Source: CAWAQA01 sp963784065
Lineage (GTDB): Bacteria > Acidobacteriota > Vicinamibacteria > Vicinamibacterales > UBA2999
Direction of reading: 5' to 3'
Assembly (NCBI GenBank): GCA_963784065.1
Contig: CAWAQA010000010.1
Location: 62,001 to 126,000 of the forward strand
DNA length: 64,000 nucleotides
Both the position numbers and the translations under genes were made by a program. Under the pieces are notes generated by a model. It ran no database searches and was not told where the DNA came from. It saw nothing but the letters and a program-made list of their open reading frames with translations. This document shows positions 1 through 9,166 of the stretch, piece after piece; positions within the stretch are counted from its first letter, which is position 1; each line of letters starts with the position of its first letter.

Positions 1-1
1 C

Positions 2-82
2 TTCGATCCCGCCATACGCGTCCGACAGCGTGCCGCTCCTGCGTCACGCTTTGCCGACTTTGCGGTCGAAAGCGAAGTCTGA
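2..82 (+). CDS. Possible C-terminal tail of a protein truncated by the window edge
   Basis: A 26-codon frame is open from the left edge to TGA at 80-82. No family is recognisable. It is only a candidate for the end of an upstream gene, because one strand-frame open over 80 bases in GC-rich DNA is not strong evidence. Confidence 0.2.
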   Translation, partial: FDPAIRVRQRAAPASRFADFAVESEV

Positions 83-190
83 CCAAGAATTCAGTAACTT
101 TTCAGACTTGTGCGGCAGGGGTGCCGGTATATCTTCGGGCTGGTTTTGACAGGCCGGTGTCGCGTCACCGGCGCGAGGGAGCAGACACTC

Positions 191-892
191 GTGAACCGGC
201 TCTTGTCATTCTGGATTTTCGACTGGCGGAAGCTGCTCGCCTACACGCACCGCTGGCTGCAGTTTCGTGGCGAGCCGCACTGGCGCGCGTATCGCGCGCC
301 GTCGGAAGACGAGGCGGTGCTCTGGATGCACGACGGTCTGCTGCCGCGTGCGCCCCGTCCGCGCATGGAGCACCGCTACGTCTCGGCGGTCTCTCCCGGG
401 CGCGGGACCATCACGACGTTTGGCAGGGACGCGATGACCGATGTCGCCAGGGCGGCGATGCCGGATGTGCCGGTGGAGGACGCGACCTGGCTCGAGGAAT
501 ACGACGGCTACTATTACGATGCCCGTGGATCGCGCCCGCTGCCGGTGCTTCGCATCCGCTACGCCGATGCGAATGGGACATGGCTGTATCTCGATCCGGA
601 GCGCGGCGGCATCGTTCAGCGCTCGGGGAAGGTGAGCCGTCTCAGGCGCTGGCTGTACCAAGGGCTCCACAGCCTCGATTTTCCCTTCCTGTACTTCCAG
701 CGTCCGCTCTGGGACATCGTCGTGATCGTCTTGAGCATCGGCGGGACCGTGCTGAGCGTCACGACCATCGTGCCGGCGTTGCGGCGGCTGAAGCGGCACT
801 GGCGCACGCTGACCGCGTGGCGGCCGGCCGGCGAACGCGGGTGGAAGGGAAGAACTGTCGTGGGTGCGGTAAGGCGTGGATCTTCCGGCTGA
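191..892 (+). CDS. PepSY-type membrane-associated protein (resembles the C-terminal part of the family)
   Basis: About 233 residues. The segment WLYQGLHSLDFP followed by a hydrophobic helix at about residues 176-195 and a basic tail is characteristic of PepSY-associated TM proteins, inner-membrane proteins linked to iron-siderophore or redox systems. GTG at 191 is preferred over GTG at 110 because GAGGGAG lies just upstream and the first residues (NRLLSFWIFDWRKLLAYTHRW) then begin the family-like part. Full members usually have further TM helices at the N-terminus, so this may be a short variant or have lost its 5' part. The stop codon and last residues lie in a palindromic repeat (882-906), so the native C-terminus may differ. 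Confidence 0.6.
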   Translation: MNRLLSFWIFDWRKLLAYTHRWLQFRGEPHWRAYRAPSEDEAVLWMHDGLLPRAPRPRMEHRYVSAVSPGRGTITTFGRDAMTDVARAAMPDVPVEDATWLEEYDGYYYDARGSRPLPVLRIRYADANGTWLYLDPERGGIVQRSGKVSRLRRWLYQGLHSLDFPFLYFQRPLWDIVVIVLSIGGTVLSVTTIVPALRRLKRHWRTLTAWRPAGERGWKGRTVVGAVRRGSSG

Positions 893-970
893 AGCCGGAA
901 GCCACGAGGTCCGCGAGGCGCGACGCCAACGTCATCGAACCGTCGTAGGGGCCGGCTTCAGCCGGCCCGG
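882..970. repeat. Two palindromic intergenic repeats (CTTCCGG and GGGGCCGG types)
   Basis: CTTCCGGCTGAAGCCGGAAG at 882-901, followed by CCACG, and a GTAGGGGCCGGCTTCAGCCGGCCC unit at 945-968. Both are near-perfect palindromes with TTCA or TGAA at the centre, and both recur through the window. They fill the gap between the convergent PepSY and DUF4198 genes. Confidence 0.85.
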
Positions 971-1005
971 AACTACGCGGCCAACGTCTTAGTACTGTCC
1001 CGCGA

Positions 1006-1815
1006 TCAGCGGCGAGCCGTGTGGAACGAGAGCGTGACCCAGAAACTCTCCCACTCCGCCTGAACGGGTGCCGTGTAAGACAGCCGCACCATGTGCACGG
1101 CCCTGATGAGCCACGCGCCCTCGCGATCGATCTTCAGCGTCACGCGACCATCGCCGTCGGTGCGGCCCTTCACGGAGGACCCGTCCGTGACCGCGGTCAC
1201 CTCTGACCCCGCAACCGGCTTGCCGTCGGCCACGAACTGCACCGTCAGCGATCCGCCTGGACGCAGTAACGTCGGATCGGTCGTCGGCACCAGTTCCGCC
1301 TTGAGGCCGGCGGCCTGCGTCAGGTGCGCGCCACTGCCATCACCGTTCCTCAGCGCGATCTTCGCGTAGCGGGCGTACAGCTCCCTGGCCGGCTTGTCAG
1401 CTTCGCCGGCGGCCTTGCGCGCGGCGATGACCCAGTCGAGTCCTTCCTCTTCGAGATAACCGGTGAACTCGTCCGCCTTCATATTGGTCAGGAGCGTTCT
1501 CACGCCCATCACGCCCATGTAGGCGCCTGGCGAGAGAAGCCTCACGTCGGTGGCCAGCGTCAGCTCCGACCGTTGAAACATATTCGACACGAGTATGTTG
1601 CCGGAGGCGCCGACAACCCGCCACTCGTCGAACCACTCGGGGTGCGGCTTGAAGTCGGTGCGCGTGGGAAAGCGTTCCCCGAGGCCCGCGGTAATCGTGA
1701 TGGGTGCACCAGCGGCCGGCGTCCAGTTCGTCGCCGCGAGCCAGAAGTCGTGCGCGGAAAGGTGAGCCGTCGCGAGGGCCGCGATGGCCAGGCCGAGCAA
1801 GCATCGAATACGCAT
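1006..1815 (-). CDS. DUF4198 family periplasmic protein
   Basis: 269 residues. Signal peptide at 1-20, then AHDFWL, the usual mature N-terminus of DUF4198 proteins. Members are exported, beta-rich proteins often found near metal-uptake genes; none has a firm biochemical role. The order is an N-terminal domain with GLGERFP, then a C-terminal Ig-like part with GGSLTVQFVADGKPVAGSEV and GRVTLKIDREGAWLIRAVHM. Length matches the family. It converges on the PepSY gene and stands alone. ATG at 1815 directly begins the signal peptide, so the start is clear. Confidence 0.75.
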   Translation of the reverse strand: MRIRCLLGLAIAALATAHLSAHDFWLAATNWTPAAGAPITITAGLGERFPTRTDFKPHPEWFDEWRVVGASGNILVSNMFQRSELTLATDVRLLSPGAYMGVMGVRTLLTNMKADEFTGYLEEEGLDWVIAARKAAGEADKPARELYARYAKIALRNGDGSGAHLTQAAGLKAELVPTTDPTLLRPGGSLTVQFVADGKPVAGSEVTAVTDGSSVKGRTDGDGRVTLKIDREGAWLIRAVHMVRLSYTAPVQAEWESFWVTLSFHTARR

Positions 1816-2454
1816 AGCGCGCAGAGGATACCGTCATTCGGCGGACAACCTGACTGAAATTTTGCTGAATTCTTCGTCAGGAACCCGCCGGCCAGAGGCG
1901 GTGCGCGCGGGTTGTTCGTGAAACGCGTTCACCGAGCCTCCGCCAACGCGCGACGCTCGATGTCACCTCGTGTCATACGGTGTGCTTGCCTCATCGCTGC
2001 TCGCCTGGACAGGTTCACGCTGCCGCTTCGACTGAGGTCGTAGGGGCCAGCTCTACCCGGCGCGGTGTGCCTCTCGATCGGACGTGAGGGCTGGCGCGCA
2101 GCCGCCAAGGGCCGGCTGAAGCCGGCCCCTACGTGGCTAGAGTCGGCTGCTGCGCGTCCGCCGCTGCAGCGCCGCCCCGGCACGGCCGTGTTACCATCTG
2201 CGCTTCCACAGGACGACAGGCGGCCGATCCGGCGACGGTGCGGTGTGCACCGGGTAACGTGCAGAGCGAGTCACGGCGGGGACCGGGTCGTGTTCGGGAT
2301 TCAGATGACGGCACCTGGCGTCGAAGGCCATTCCTCGGGAAGCCACACGCGGTCTGATCGGCGGTTGCACCGCCGGCTCGATGGCGAGCGGCCGCGAGTG
2401 AGTATTGTGGCCAGAGGATCTGGCCGACGTTCTCGGACATGACGAGGAGGAGAT
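1816..2454. other. 639-bp intergenic region with degenerate palindromic repeats
   Basis: This is a divergent intergenic region between DUF4198 and the first MBL gene. A degenerate unit lies at 2040-2063 (GTAGGGGCCAGCTCTACCCGG) and a good palindromic copy at 2109-2132 (GGGCCGGCTGAAGCCGGCCC). I found no convincing gene; the open frames here are GC-rich and overlap the repeats. The promoter for the MBL gene should lie in about 2250-2440, but I see no clear -35/-10 pair. Confidence 0.6.
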
Positions 2455-4044
2455 ATGAGAAACAGATTGTCGATTCTCTTTGTCGCGATGCTCCTGGCGC
2501 TGCTCGGCGGGCCGGGCGTGGCGCAGGAGCCGGATGCCAGGATGCTCGTGCAGGCCGCCCTCAAGGCGATGGGCGGGGAGAACCTCCGCAGCGTCCAGTA
2601 CTCCGGTAACGAAGGCTACGTGGCCGCCGTCGGCCAGAACTACAACCCGGCGAACGACTGGCCGGCGCCGTTAATCACGACCTACACGCGGACGATTGAC
2701 TACGAGGCCAAATCCTCCCGGGAAGAGTACGGGCTCACCACCGAGCGCCCCGCCCAGTACGGACCGGTCGGCGGCGGCAACTCGCCCGTCATCACCACAC
2801 CAATCATCGGCGAGCAGCGCCGGAACTGGAACGTCCGCGAGAACGTCGCCTGGAACGTGGACGGCACCAACGTCGTCCCGCAGCCGGCGCTCGCCGAATT
2901 GCGGCAGCTCGAGATCTGGCTGACGCCGCACGGCTGCCTCAAGGCCGCACTCCTGCCGGGTGCGAACCCGATCGCGATCGAGCGCACCGAGCAGAACAAG
3001 GGACGCATCACCGCGGTCTCATTCCTGGCGCTCGGGAAGTACCGCGTACAGTGTGCGATGAACAGCAAGAACCTGGTCGAGCGCGTGCAGACATGGCTGC
3101 CGAATCCGGTCGTCGGCGACCTGTACCACGAGCTCGTCTACGGCGACTACAAGGACTTCAACGGCGTGATGTTTCCCACCGACTTCCACGCGCATCACGA
3201 TCTCGACGATGACCTCGAAGGCCAGGGGGTGAATGTGAGCGGCGGACACAACTCGTTCGGCCTCACGGTCGCAAACTTCCGTGTGAACGTGCCCGATGCG
3301 GCGCCGGCGATCCCCGAGGCGGCGCGCACCGCGACCGTGCAGCCGGTGAAGGTGGACGCGCAGAAGATCGGAAACGGCGTGTTCTACATGGGAGGCGGGA
3401 CGCATGCCAGCGTCGCCGTCGAATTCCGCGACTTCATCACCGTCTTCGACGCACCGCTCAACGAGGCGCGGTCGTTGGCCGTGATCCGCGAGGTCAAGCG
3501 GCTGATCCCGAACAAGCCGATCAAGTACGTGGTCAGCTCCCACCACCACTGGGATCATCTCGGCGGCCTTCGCGCGTACGTCGCGTCGGAGAACGTGACC
3601 GTCGTCATGCAGCAGAACAACCTGTCGTACTACGCGGAGGTGCTCTGGATTCGCCCGTGGACGCTGCAGCCCGATCGGCTGGCGCTCTTTCCGCCGGAAG
3701 AAGTGTCCGAGGGCTACACGTTCGAGACGGTCGGCCAGAAGCATGTGCTGAGCGATGGCACGCGCACGATGGAGATCCACAACGTGTCGGGGCTCCAGCA
3801 CGCGCAGGGCATGGTGATCGGGTACCTGCCGCAGGAGAAGATGGTGATCGAGGCGGACCTGTTCACGCCGCCGGCGCCGAACGCGCCCATGCCGACGGTC
3901 GTGACGGCGTCGCACCGGACGTTCCTCGCCAACGTACGGCGGCTCGGCCTCGACGTACAGACGATCGCGCCGATCCACGGCGGGCGTACCTACCCGTGGG
4001 CGGATTTCGTGAAGTTCGTTGACGGCGCGCCCCGCACCAACTAG
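2455..4044 (+). CDS. Secreted MBL-fold metallo-hydrolase with N-terminal lipoprotein-like domain
   Basis: 529 residues. Signal peptide ends near AQE25. Residues ~28-285 form a beta-rich domain with the signature YGDYKDFNGVMFP, resembling outer-membrane lipoprotein-sorting folds. Residues ~300-525 are the metallo-beta-lactamase fold: H363-x-H365-x-D367-H368 (SSHHHWDHLGG), H449 and H508 (IHGG) fit a dinuclear metal site. Substrate unknown. Strong RBS GAGGAGG precedes ATG 2455. A 17-bp hairpin follows the stop. Two full-length paralogues lie at 7646-9098 (frameshifted) and 31771-33282. Predicted to act in the periplasm or on the cell surface. Confidence 0.85.
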   Translation: MRNRLSILFVAMLLALLGGPGVAQEPDARMLVQAALKAMGGENLRSVQYSGNEGYVAAVGQNYNPANDWPAPLITTYTRTIDYEAKSSREEYGLTTERPAQYGPVGGGNSPVITTPIIGEQRRNWNVRENVAWNVDGTNVVPQPALAELRQLEIWLTPHGCLKAALLPGANPIAIERTEQNKGRITAVSFLALGKYRVQCAMNSKNLVERVQTWLPNPVVGDLYHELVYGDYKDFNGVMFPTDFHAHHDLDDDLEGQGVNVSGGHNSFGLTVANFRVNVPDAAPAIPEAARTATVQPVKVDAQKIGNGVFYMGGGTHASVAVEFRDFITVFDAPLNEARSLAVIREVKRLIPNKPIKYVVSSHHHWDHLGGLRAYVASENVTVVMQQNNLSYYAEVLWIRPWTLQPDRLALFPPEEVSEGYTFETVGQKHVLSDGTRTMEIHNVSGLQHAQGMVIGYLPQEKMVIEADLFTPPAPNAPMPTVVTASHRTFLANVRRLGLDVQTIAPIHGGRTYPWADFVKFVDGAPRTN

Positions 4045-4065
4045 GAACGCGTCACCCTGCAGATG

Positions 4066-4105
4066 TGACAGGCAACGCGCGGCTGGCGCCGCGCGTTGCC
4101 TGTCA
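4066..4105. terminator. Bidirectional terminator-like hairpin
   Basis: GACAGGCAACGCGCGG at 4067-4082 pairs perfectly with 4089-4104 around a 6-nt loop, and T66/A105 adds one more pair. It lies between two convergent stop codons (4044 and 4176). There is no U-tract, so termination is inferred from position and stem strength. Confidence 0.6.
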
Positions 4106-4175
4106 TCGTGTCAAGCCCGCGACCGTCCTGCCCGCGACTGCCTTCCCCGCATTCCCGTATCCGTCACTGGCTCCG

Positions 4176-4616
4176 TCACTGAGCGACGGTGATCGTGATC
4201 TTGGGGCTCATCACCGGCGGGTTGTGCGGCACATGATTCCGGTCGCCGAGCACGAGCTGCAACGTGTGCTTACCGGGCGCGAGCTCGAGCCTCGTCTCGG
4301 TCTGTCCCCTTCCGAAATGGCGATGCTTGTCGTCGGCCGGGACCGCGACCTCGGGATTGAGCTTGTCCACGTCGATGAGCACGTGATGGTGCCCGGTGTC
4401 GGGCGAATCGATGCCGGCCGGCGCGATGCCCATCCCGGACAGGCCCATCACGACTTCCACCGGGCTCTTCACAGTCGCGCCGTCTCTTGGCTGGATGAAA
4501 TAGACCTTGGCGCCTGCCGGCGAGGGCGTCTTGGGAATCTGCGCCAGCGCGAAACTCCCGGCGGCCAGCGCGGCGAGGCTGAATACGGCAAGGGACATCC
4601 TGATAGTCGGCTTCAT
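4176..4616 (-). CDS. DUF4399 domain-containing secreted protein
   Basis: 146 residues. Start ATG 4616 is set by CTCAGGAGGAGCC just upstream; a longer frame to 4784 would have no RBS and would run into repeats. Signal peptide ~1-25 (ALAAGSFALAQ), then the DUF4399 pattern: KVYFIQPRDGATVKSPVEV, GMGIAPAG, GHHHVLID, and a C-terminal LAPGKHTLQLVLGDRNHVPH. The histidine-rich GHHH is typical. DUF4399 is a small beta-sandwich of unknown function, probably periplasmic. Single-gene unit convergent with the MBL gene. Confidence 0.85.
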   Translation of the reverse strand: MKPTIRMSLAVFSLAALAAGSFALAQIPKTPSPAGAKVYFIQPRDGATVKSPVEVVMGLSGMGIAPAGIDSPDTGHHHVLIDVDKLNPEVAVPADDKHRHFGRGQTETRLELAPGKHTLQLVLGDRNHVPHNPPVMSPKITITVAQ

Positions 4617-4717
4617 GGCTCCTCCTGAGGACGCCCAATGTACTACTCTTCCCGCTCTTCGTCCCGGCGGCCTTGCGCGGCATCGCTCTCGTCCTCCGAG
4701 CGAACAGGGCCCAAGCA

Positions 4718-4869
4718 GGGGCCCGGCCTCAGCCGGCCCGTGGCGCGTTGCGCGCCGGACCTCACGTCCGATCGAGATGCACATCGGGCCGGCTGAAGCC
4801 GGCCCCTACGATCGATTGGGATCTTCAAGCGACCAAGGCGCGCGCGTGGGCCGGCTTCAGCCGGCCCGA
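4718..4869. repeat. Three GGCCGGC-type palindromic repeats
   Basis: Copies lie at 4718-4740, 4786-4814 (ending CCCCTACGATCG) and 4848-4869. Central bases vary between CTCAG, TGAAG and TTCAG while the stem remains paired. The cluster fills the gap between DUF4399 and the dioxygenase gene. Confidence 0.85.
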
Positions 4870-4893
4870 CGCGTTGGCGCACCACTGCCAGGC

Positions 4894-5799
4894 TCAGTTC
4901 GCGATCGTCCCGCGGTGGGCCTTGATCTGCGTGCGGTGCATCACGCGGCGGGCTGCCGGATCGAAGGCGTCGCGCCGATGCATCGTGCATCGGTTGTCCC
5001 ACAGCACCAGATCGCCGGCGCGCCACCGGTGCCGCCACGTCAGCGACTCGCGAGTGGCCAGCGACCAGATGTCGTCGAGCAGCGCATTCGAATCGTCGAG
5101 AGAGGACCCGTCGATGTAGGCGTTGCGCCGGCGCCCCAGGTAGAGAGCCTGCCGCCCGCTTTCCGGATGGACGTACACGAGCGGGTGGAGGGTGCCCGGC
5201 GACGTGCGCGGATCGTCGGTCGGCGTGACTCCCTGGCGGATGTAGCCGCCGCTGTTGTACGTGCCGTCGTGCTTGACGCGAAGCCCTTCGACGCGGCGTC
5301 GCAGTGGGGCGGGCAGCTCATCCCACGCGGCATACATCGAGCAGAAACTGGTGTCGCCGCCGCTTGCCGGCACTTCGAGCGCATACAGGACGCTCGCCTT
5401 CGGCGGGTCGGGAAGGTACGACATGTCGGTGTGCCACACCGCTTCGCCCGACCCGAGGCTGCCGATCGCGACACCGTCCTGCACCACGTTCGAGACGACG
5501 TAGATTTCCGGATGCCCCTCGACGAAGCGCCGCCCGGTTTCCTGCACCGGGGCCTCGTCGAGATCGCCGAAGCGGCGGCTGAACGCCACCAGGTCCTCGT
5601 CGGTCAGCGTCTGATCGCGGAAGAGCAGCACCTGGTGATCGAGCCACGCGCGGTGGATGGCCGCAAACGTGCCGGCGTCGAGCGCGCGCAGGTCGATGTC
5701 CGGCACCTCGGCTCCCAGCGCCGCGCCCGTGGGGCGTATGTGCAGGGGACGGCCGCTTTCCGGCGTCACGTGTGGGACGCTCGCAACCTCGTGGCTCAT
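4894..5799 (-). CDS. TauD/TfdA-family Fe(II)/2-oxoglutarate dioxygenase
   Basis: 301 residues, the usual length. Oxidises a substrate with 2-oxoglutarate and O2, giving succinate and CO2. Metal ligands are visible: H123-x-D125 in AVWHTDMSY and H274 in DNRCTMHRRD. R285 is the likely 2-oxoglutarate contact. The N-terminal IRPTGAALGAEVPDIDL is standard for the family. No signal peptide, so cytoplasmic. The substrate cannot be told: members act on taurine, 2,4-D, alkyl sulfates and others, and there is no taurine transporter nearby to support a tauD call. Divergent from the sorbosone-type dehydrogenase. Confidence 0.9.
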   Translation of the reverse strand: MSHEVASVPHVTPESGRPLHIRPTGAALGAEVPDIDLRALDAGTFAAIHRAWLDHQVLLFRDQTLTDEDLVAFSRRFGDLDEAPVQETGRRFVEGHPEIYVVSNVVQDGVAIGSLGSGEAVWHTDMSYLPDPPKASVLYALEVPASGGDTSFCSMYAAWDELPAPLRRRVEGLRVKHDGTYNSGGYIRQGVTPTDDPRTSPGTLHPLVYVHPESGRQALYLGRRRNAYIDGSSLDDSNALLDDIWSLATRESLTWRHRWRAGDLVLWDNRCTMHRRDAFDPAARRVMHRTQIKAHRGTIAN

Positions 5800-5975
5800 G
5801 TTTCATCCTCGAATCAGGAGCCCGGGCGAGTCAACCGGAAATTGGATCCGGCGCCGGGCGCCGCCTGTGGCAGAATCCCTGCGTCGCCACAGGCGTCCTC
5901 CGGAGGAAATCCATGAGGCACTTGCTCGACAGCTCTGCGGGTTCAGGGATAATCAGCGCACATCCTGGAGGCTTC

Positions 5976-7511
5976 ATGCGTACACCGCTGCCGCTCGTCA
6001 TGTTCTTCGTGGCGTTCTGCGCCGCCGGTGCCATTCACGCGCAGATTGGCAACCCGATTCCGGCGCCGGTCGTCAAGCGCGGCCTGAGCGTCGAGATCAA
6101 GGACGTCGTGCGTCTGCCGGACACGCGCGGGCTGCGTCCGGCCGATCAGGACGTCGTGCCTCGCGGCTGGGCGCGCGTCAGTTTCGTCCGCGACCTGCCC
6201 GACGGCCGCCGGTTCACCAACGACTCGCGCGGGCTGCTCTACCTGCTCGACCGCAACAACCAGCCCTCCGTCTACGCGAACGTCGCCGCCGCCTTCCCGC
6301 ACGCGGTCTACAACAGGCTGGAGAGCGGGTTCATCGGTTTCGACTTCCACCCGGACTTCGCGCGGAACGGGTTGATCTACACGGTGCACGGCGAACACGC
6401 GAAGGGCAACCCGGCGACGCCGAACTTCATCCCGCCTGGATTCACGCCCGCCGACGTGACCTACCACAACGTCATCACGGAATGGCGCGCCACGAACCCG
6501 GCGGCGAACACCTTCGAGGGCACCCGGCGTGAGCTGCTCCGTGTGGCCCACATCGTCATGAACCTCACGCACCCGATGGGCAATGTCGAGTTCAACCCGA
6601 CAGCCAAGCCCGGCACCCCCGATTACGGCCTGCTCTACACGAGCGGCAGCGACCTCGGGTTCAGCAACGGCGGCGGGCCGCATGCGAGCAATCCCAGCCA
6701 GACACAACGCCTCGACACCGTGATCGGCGCCATCCTGCGCATCGACCCGCGCAGTCCGTCCGTGTCCGGTGGCACGAAGGGGCTCGGCGACTACACGATT
6801 CCGCCGAGCAACAAGTTCGCCGCCGACGGCGATCCGAAGACGCTGGGAGAGATCTACGCGTACGGCTTCCGCAACGCGCACCGGCTGTCGTGGGACCTCA
6901 CCGACGGAACGATGTTCGCCTCGGACATCGGGATGAACCACATCGAGGAAATCAACATCGTCCACAACGGCAACAACTACGGATGGATGAAGCGCGAGGG
7001 GCTGTTCGAGAACGGCGTCACGAGGCCCGGCGGCGCGCTCAACCAGCTGTTTCCGCTGCCGGCCGACGTCCTGGAGGGGCGGACGAAGGACGAGTTCACC
7101 TATCCGGTGGCGATGTACGACCATAGCGACGGGCAGGCGGTGACGGGCGGATTCGCCTACTACGGCCGCATTCCCGCGCTGAAAGGCAAGTTCGTGTTTG
7201 GCGACATCGTACGCGGCCGTCTGTTTGCCGCCGACCTCGCCGCGATGAAAAAGGCCGATGACGGGATCCCGCAGACCGTGGCCAACGTCGAGGAGATCCA
7301 GCTGTACCTGCGTGACGCCGCCGGCGCCCGCACCTACGTCACGTTGCGGGATCTCGCCGAAGCCACCATGGGAGCGACGCTCCCTCGCGCCGATCTGCAC
7401 ATCAGCCGCAGCCGCGACGGGGAGCTCTTCATCACGTCGAGGCAGGACGGCATGATCCGGATGCTCGTTCCGGATGCAGGCGGCACGACGACGTCGGCGG
7501 CGCGCCGATGA
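5976..7511 (+). CDS. Secreted PQQ-dependent sugar dehydrogenase-like (glucose/sorbosone dehydrogenase) beta-propeller
   Basis: 511 residues. ATG 5976 follows CTGGAGG and begins a signal peptide (VMFFVAFCAAGAIHAQ). The body matches soluble glucose/sorbosone dehydrogenase propellers: GFIGFDFHPDF, GSDLGFSNGGGPH, GLGDYTIPPSNKF, YAYGFRNAHRLSWD and GEIYAYG. These enzymes oxidise sugars or related alcohols with PQQ and calcium. The Arg in YGFRNAH corresponds to the PQQ-contacting position of the family. Periplasmic or surface location is inferred from the signal. The spacing to the next gene (134 bp) leaves co-transcription open. Confidence 0.85.
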   Translation: MRTPLPLVMFFVAFCAAGAIHAQIGNPIPAPVVKRGLSVEIKDVVRLPDTRGLRPADQDVVPRGWARVSFVRDLPDGRRFTNDSRGLLYLLDRNNQPSVYANVAAAFPHAVYNRLESGFIGFDFHPDFARNGLIYTVHGEHAKGNPATPNFIPPGFTPADVTYHNVITEWRATNPAANTFEGTRRELLRVAHIVMNLTHPMGNVEFNPTAKPGTPDYGLLYTSGSDLGFSNGGGPHASNPSQTQRLDTVIGAILRIDPRSPSVSGGTKGLGDYTIPPSNKFAADGDPKTLGEIYAYGFRNAHRLSWDLTDGTMFASDIGMNHIEEINIVHNGNNYGWMKREGLFENGVTRPGGALNQLFPLPADVLEGRTKDEFTYPVAMYDHSDGQAVTGGFAYYGRIPALKGKFVFGDIVRGRLFAADLAAMKKADDGIPQTVANVEEIQLYLRDAAGARTYVTLRDLAEATMGATLPRADLHISRSRDGELFITSRQDGMIRMLVPDAGGTTTSAARR

Positions 7512-7645
7512 GCATGCGTCAGTCCTCGTCGTGCGGGCGACGAGGCGTTCCTGCGAGCACAGCTGGTTCTGTCGGGCCCGATCCCTTCGTGTGCGATCAG
7601 TCGGCCGGGTGTCGAATCGTCCTTCCGTCTTCAAGGAGCCGGATC

Positions 7646-9098
7646 ATGCGCAACATTCCAACGTTGGTTGTCGGGATCGCTCTGGTGGTTGCGATCGCCG
7701 GCTGCACGCAACAGCCGACCGGGGTCGCGGCGGCCGCCGAAGCCATGGGCACGGCGAACCTGAACACGATCGAGTACTCAGGCAGCGGGTCCCACTTCGC
7801 CTACGGTCAGGCTGCCACGCCCGGCGAGCGCTGGCCGCGCTTCGACGCCAAGACCTATGCCGTGGCCGTCGATTATCAGGCGCCGGCCATGCGGCTGGAG
7901 ATGCTGCGCGCGCAGGGCGAGCACCCGCCGCACGGCGGCGGCGCGCAGCCGTTCGCGTCAGACCAGCGGACCGTCCAGCTGGTCAGCGGCAAGCAGGCCT
8001 GGTCCGAGGTCGGCGGCAAGCCGGTCGCCAACCCTGACGCCGGCAGCGACCGCGCCCGTCAGGTGTGGTTGACGCCTCACGGCGTCATCAAGGCGGCGCT
8101 CAACAGCGGCGCCACCGCCAACGGCAACGTCATCTCGCTCAACATCGAGGGACGCGACGTCAAGGCGACCCTCAACGACCAGAACCTGGTCGAGCGGGTC
8201 GAATACCTGACCACGAACGCCGTGGTCGGCGACGTGCCCGTCGAGATCACGTATTCCGACTACGCCGACTTCGGCGGAATCAAGTTCCCGACGCATATCG
8301 TCGAGAAGCAGGACGGCTTCGAGACACTGGACGTCAACATCAAGGACGTCAAGCCGAATGCCGCGGTCTCGCTCGAGGTGCCGGGAAACGTGGCCCAGGC
8401 ACAGGCGCCGCCGCCGCGCGAGCGTGGAGGTTGAGAAGGTTGGCGATGGCCTGTGGTCGGCCAACGCCGCCAACACGCGCAGCCTCGCGGTGGAATTTGC
8501 CGATCACATCGTGATGCTCGAAGGCCCGACCAGCGACGCCCGATCGCTCGCCGTCAATGAGGCGATACGCAAGACGGTGCCGGCCAAACCGATTCGTTAC
8601 GTGGTCAATACCCACGCCCACTACGACCATGCCGGCGGCCTTCGCCAGTACGTGGCCGAGGGCATCACCGTCATCACGCACGAAGGGAACAAGTCGTTCC
8701 TCGAGGAGGCATGGGCGAGGCCGCGGACGGTTCAGCCAGACGCCCTCTCGAAGTCGCCCAAGCCGGTGATGATCGAAACGGTCGGCGACAAGAAGGTCCT
8801 GACCGACGGCTCGCGGACGGTCGAGCTGTACCACTTCAGCAACAGCGGCCACAACACGGCCACGCTCATCGCCTACCTGCCAAAGGAAAGAATCCTGCTG
8901 TACGGCGACGGCTACAATCCGCCGCCCGGGGACGATCCCCGAGACCCGACTCGCGGGCCGGATTACGGGCAGCAGCTGCTGGATGCCGTGCAGCAACTCA
9001 AGCTGAACCCGGCGCGGATCGCGCCGGTTCACGGCCGCGTGGTGCCCTACGAAAACCTGAGGATCGCCGTTCGCGCGCAGCAGACGCCGACGACGTAG
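7646..9098 (+). CDS. MBL-fold lipoprotein hydrolase, one gene split by a frameshift
   Basis: Paralogue of the 2455-4044 gene. ATG 7646 has AAGGAG upstream and starts a lipoprotein signal (VVAIAGC). Frame 7646-8434 holds the lipoprotein-like domain (ITYSDYADFGGIKFP). The frame then shifts near 8415-8430, and the second frame holds the MBL fold: NTHAHYDHAGG with H-x-H-x-D-H, then SNSGHNTA and APVHGR. The paralogues read through without a break at this point, so an indel, not two genes, is the simplest reading. Followed by an 18-bp terminator-like hairpin. Confidence 0.8.
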
Positions 9099-9110
9099 AG
9101 CAAGGCGTCT

Positions 9111-9149
9111 CGATGATTGGTGAGTCGACGATCGACTCGCCAATCATCG
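9111..9149. terminator. Bidirectional terminator-like hairpin
   Basis: An 18-nt arm (9111-9128, CGATGATTGGTGAGTCGA) pairs with 9132-9149 with one G-T wobble around a 3-nt loop. It sits between convergent stops at 9098 and 9167. Confidence 0.65.
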
Positions 9150-9166
9150 ATCGAGATCTCCTGAGG

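Noticed and set aside
2065..2442. Short genes in 1929-2564 on both strands
   Set aside because: Frames overlap repeat copies, lack an RBS and show no protein features.
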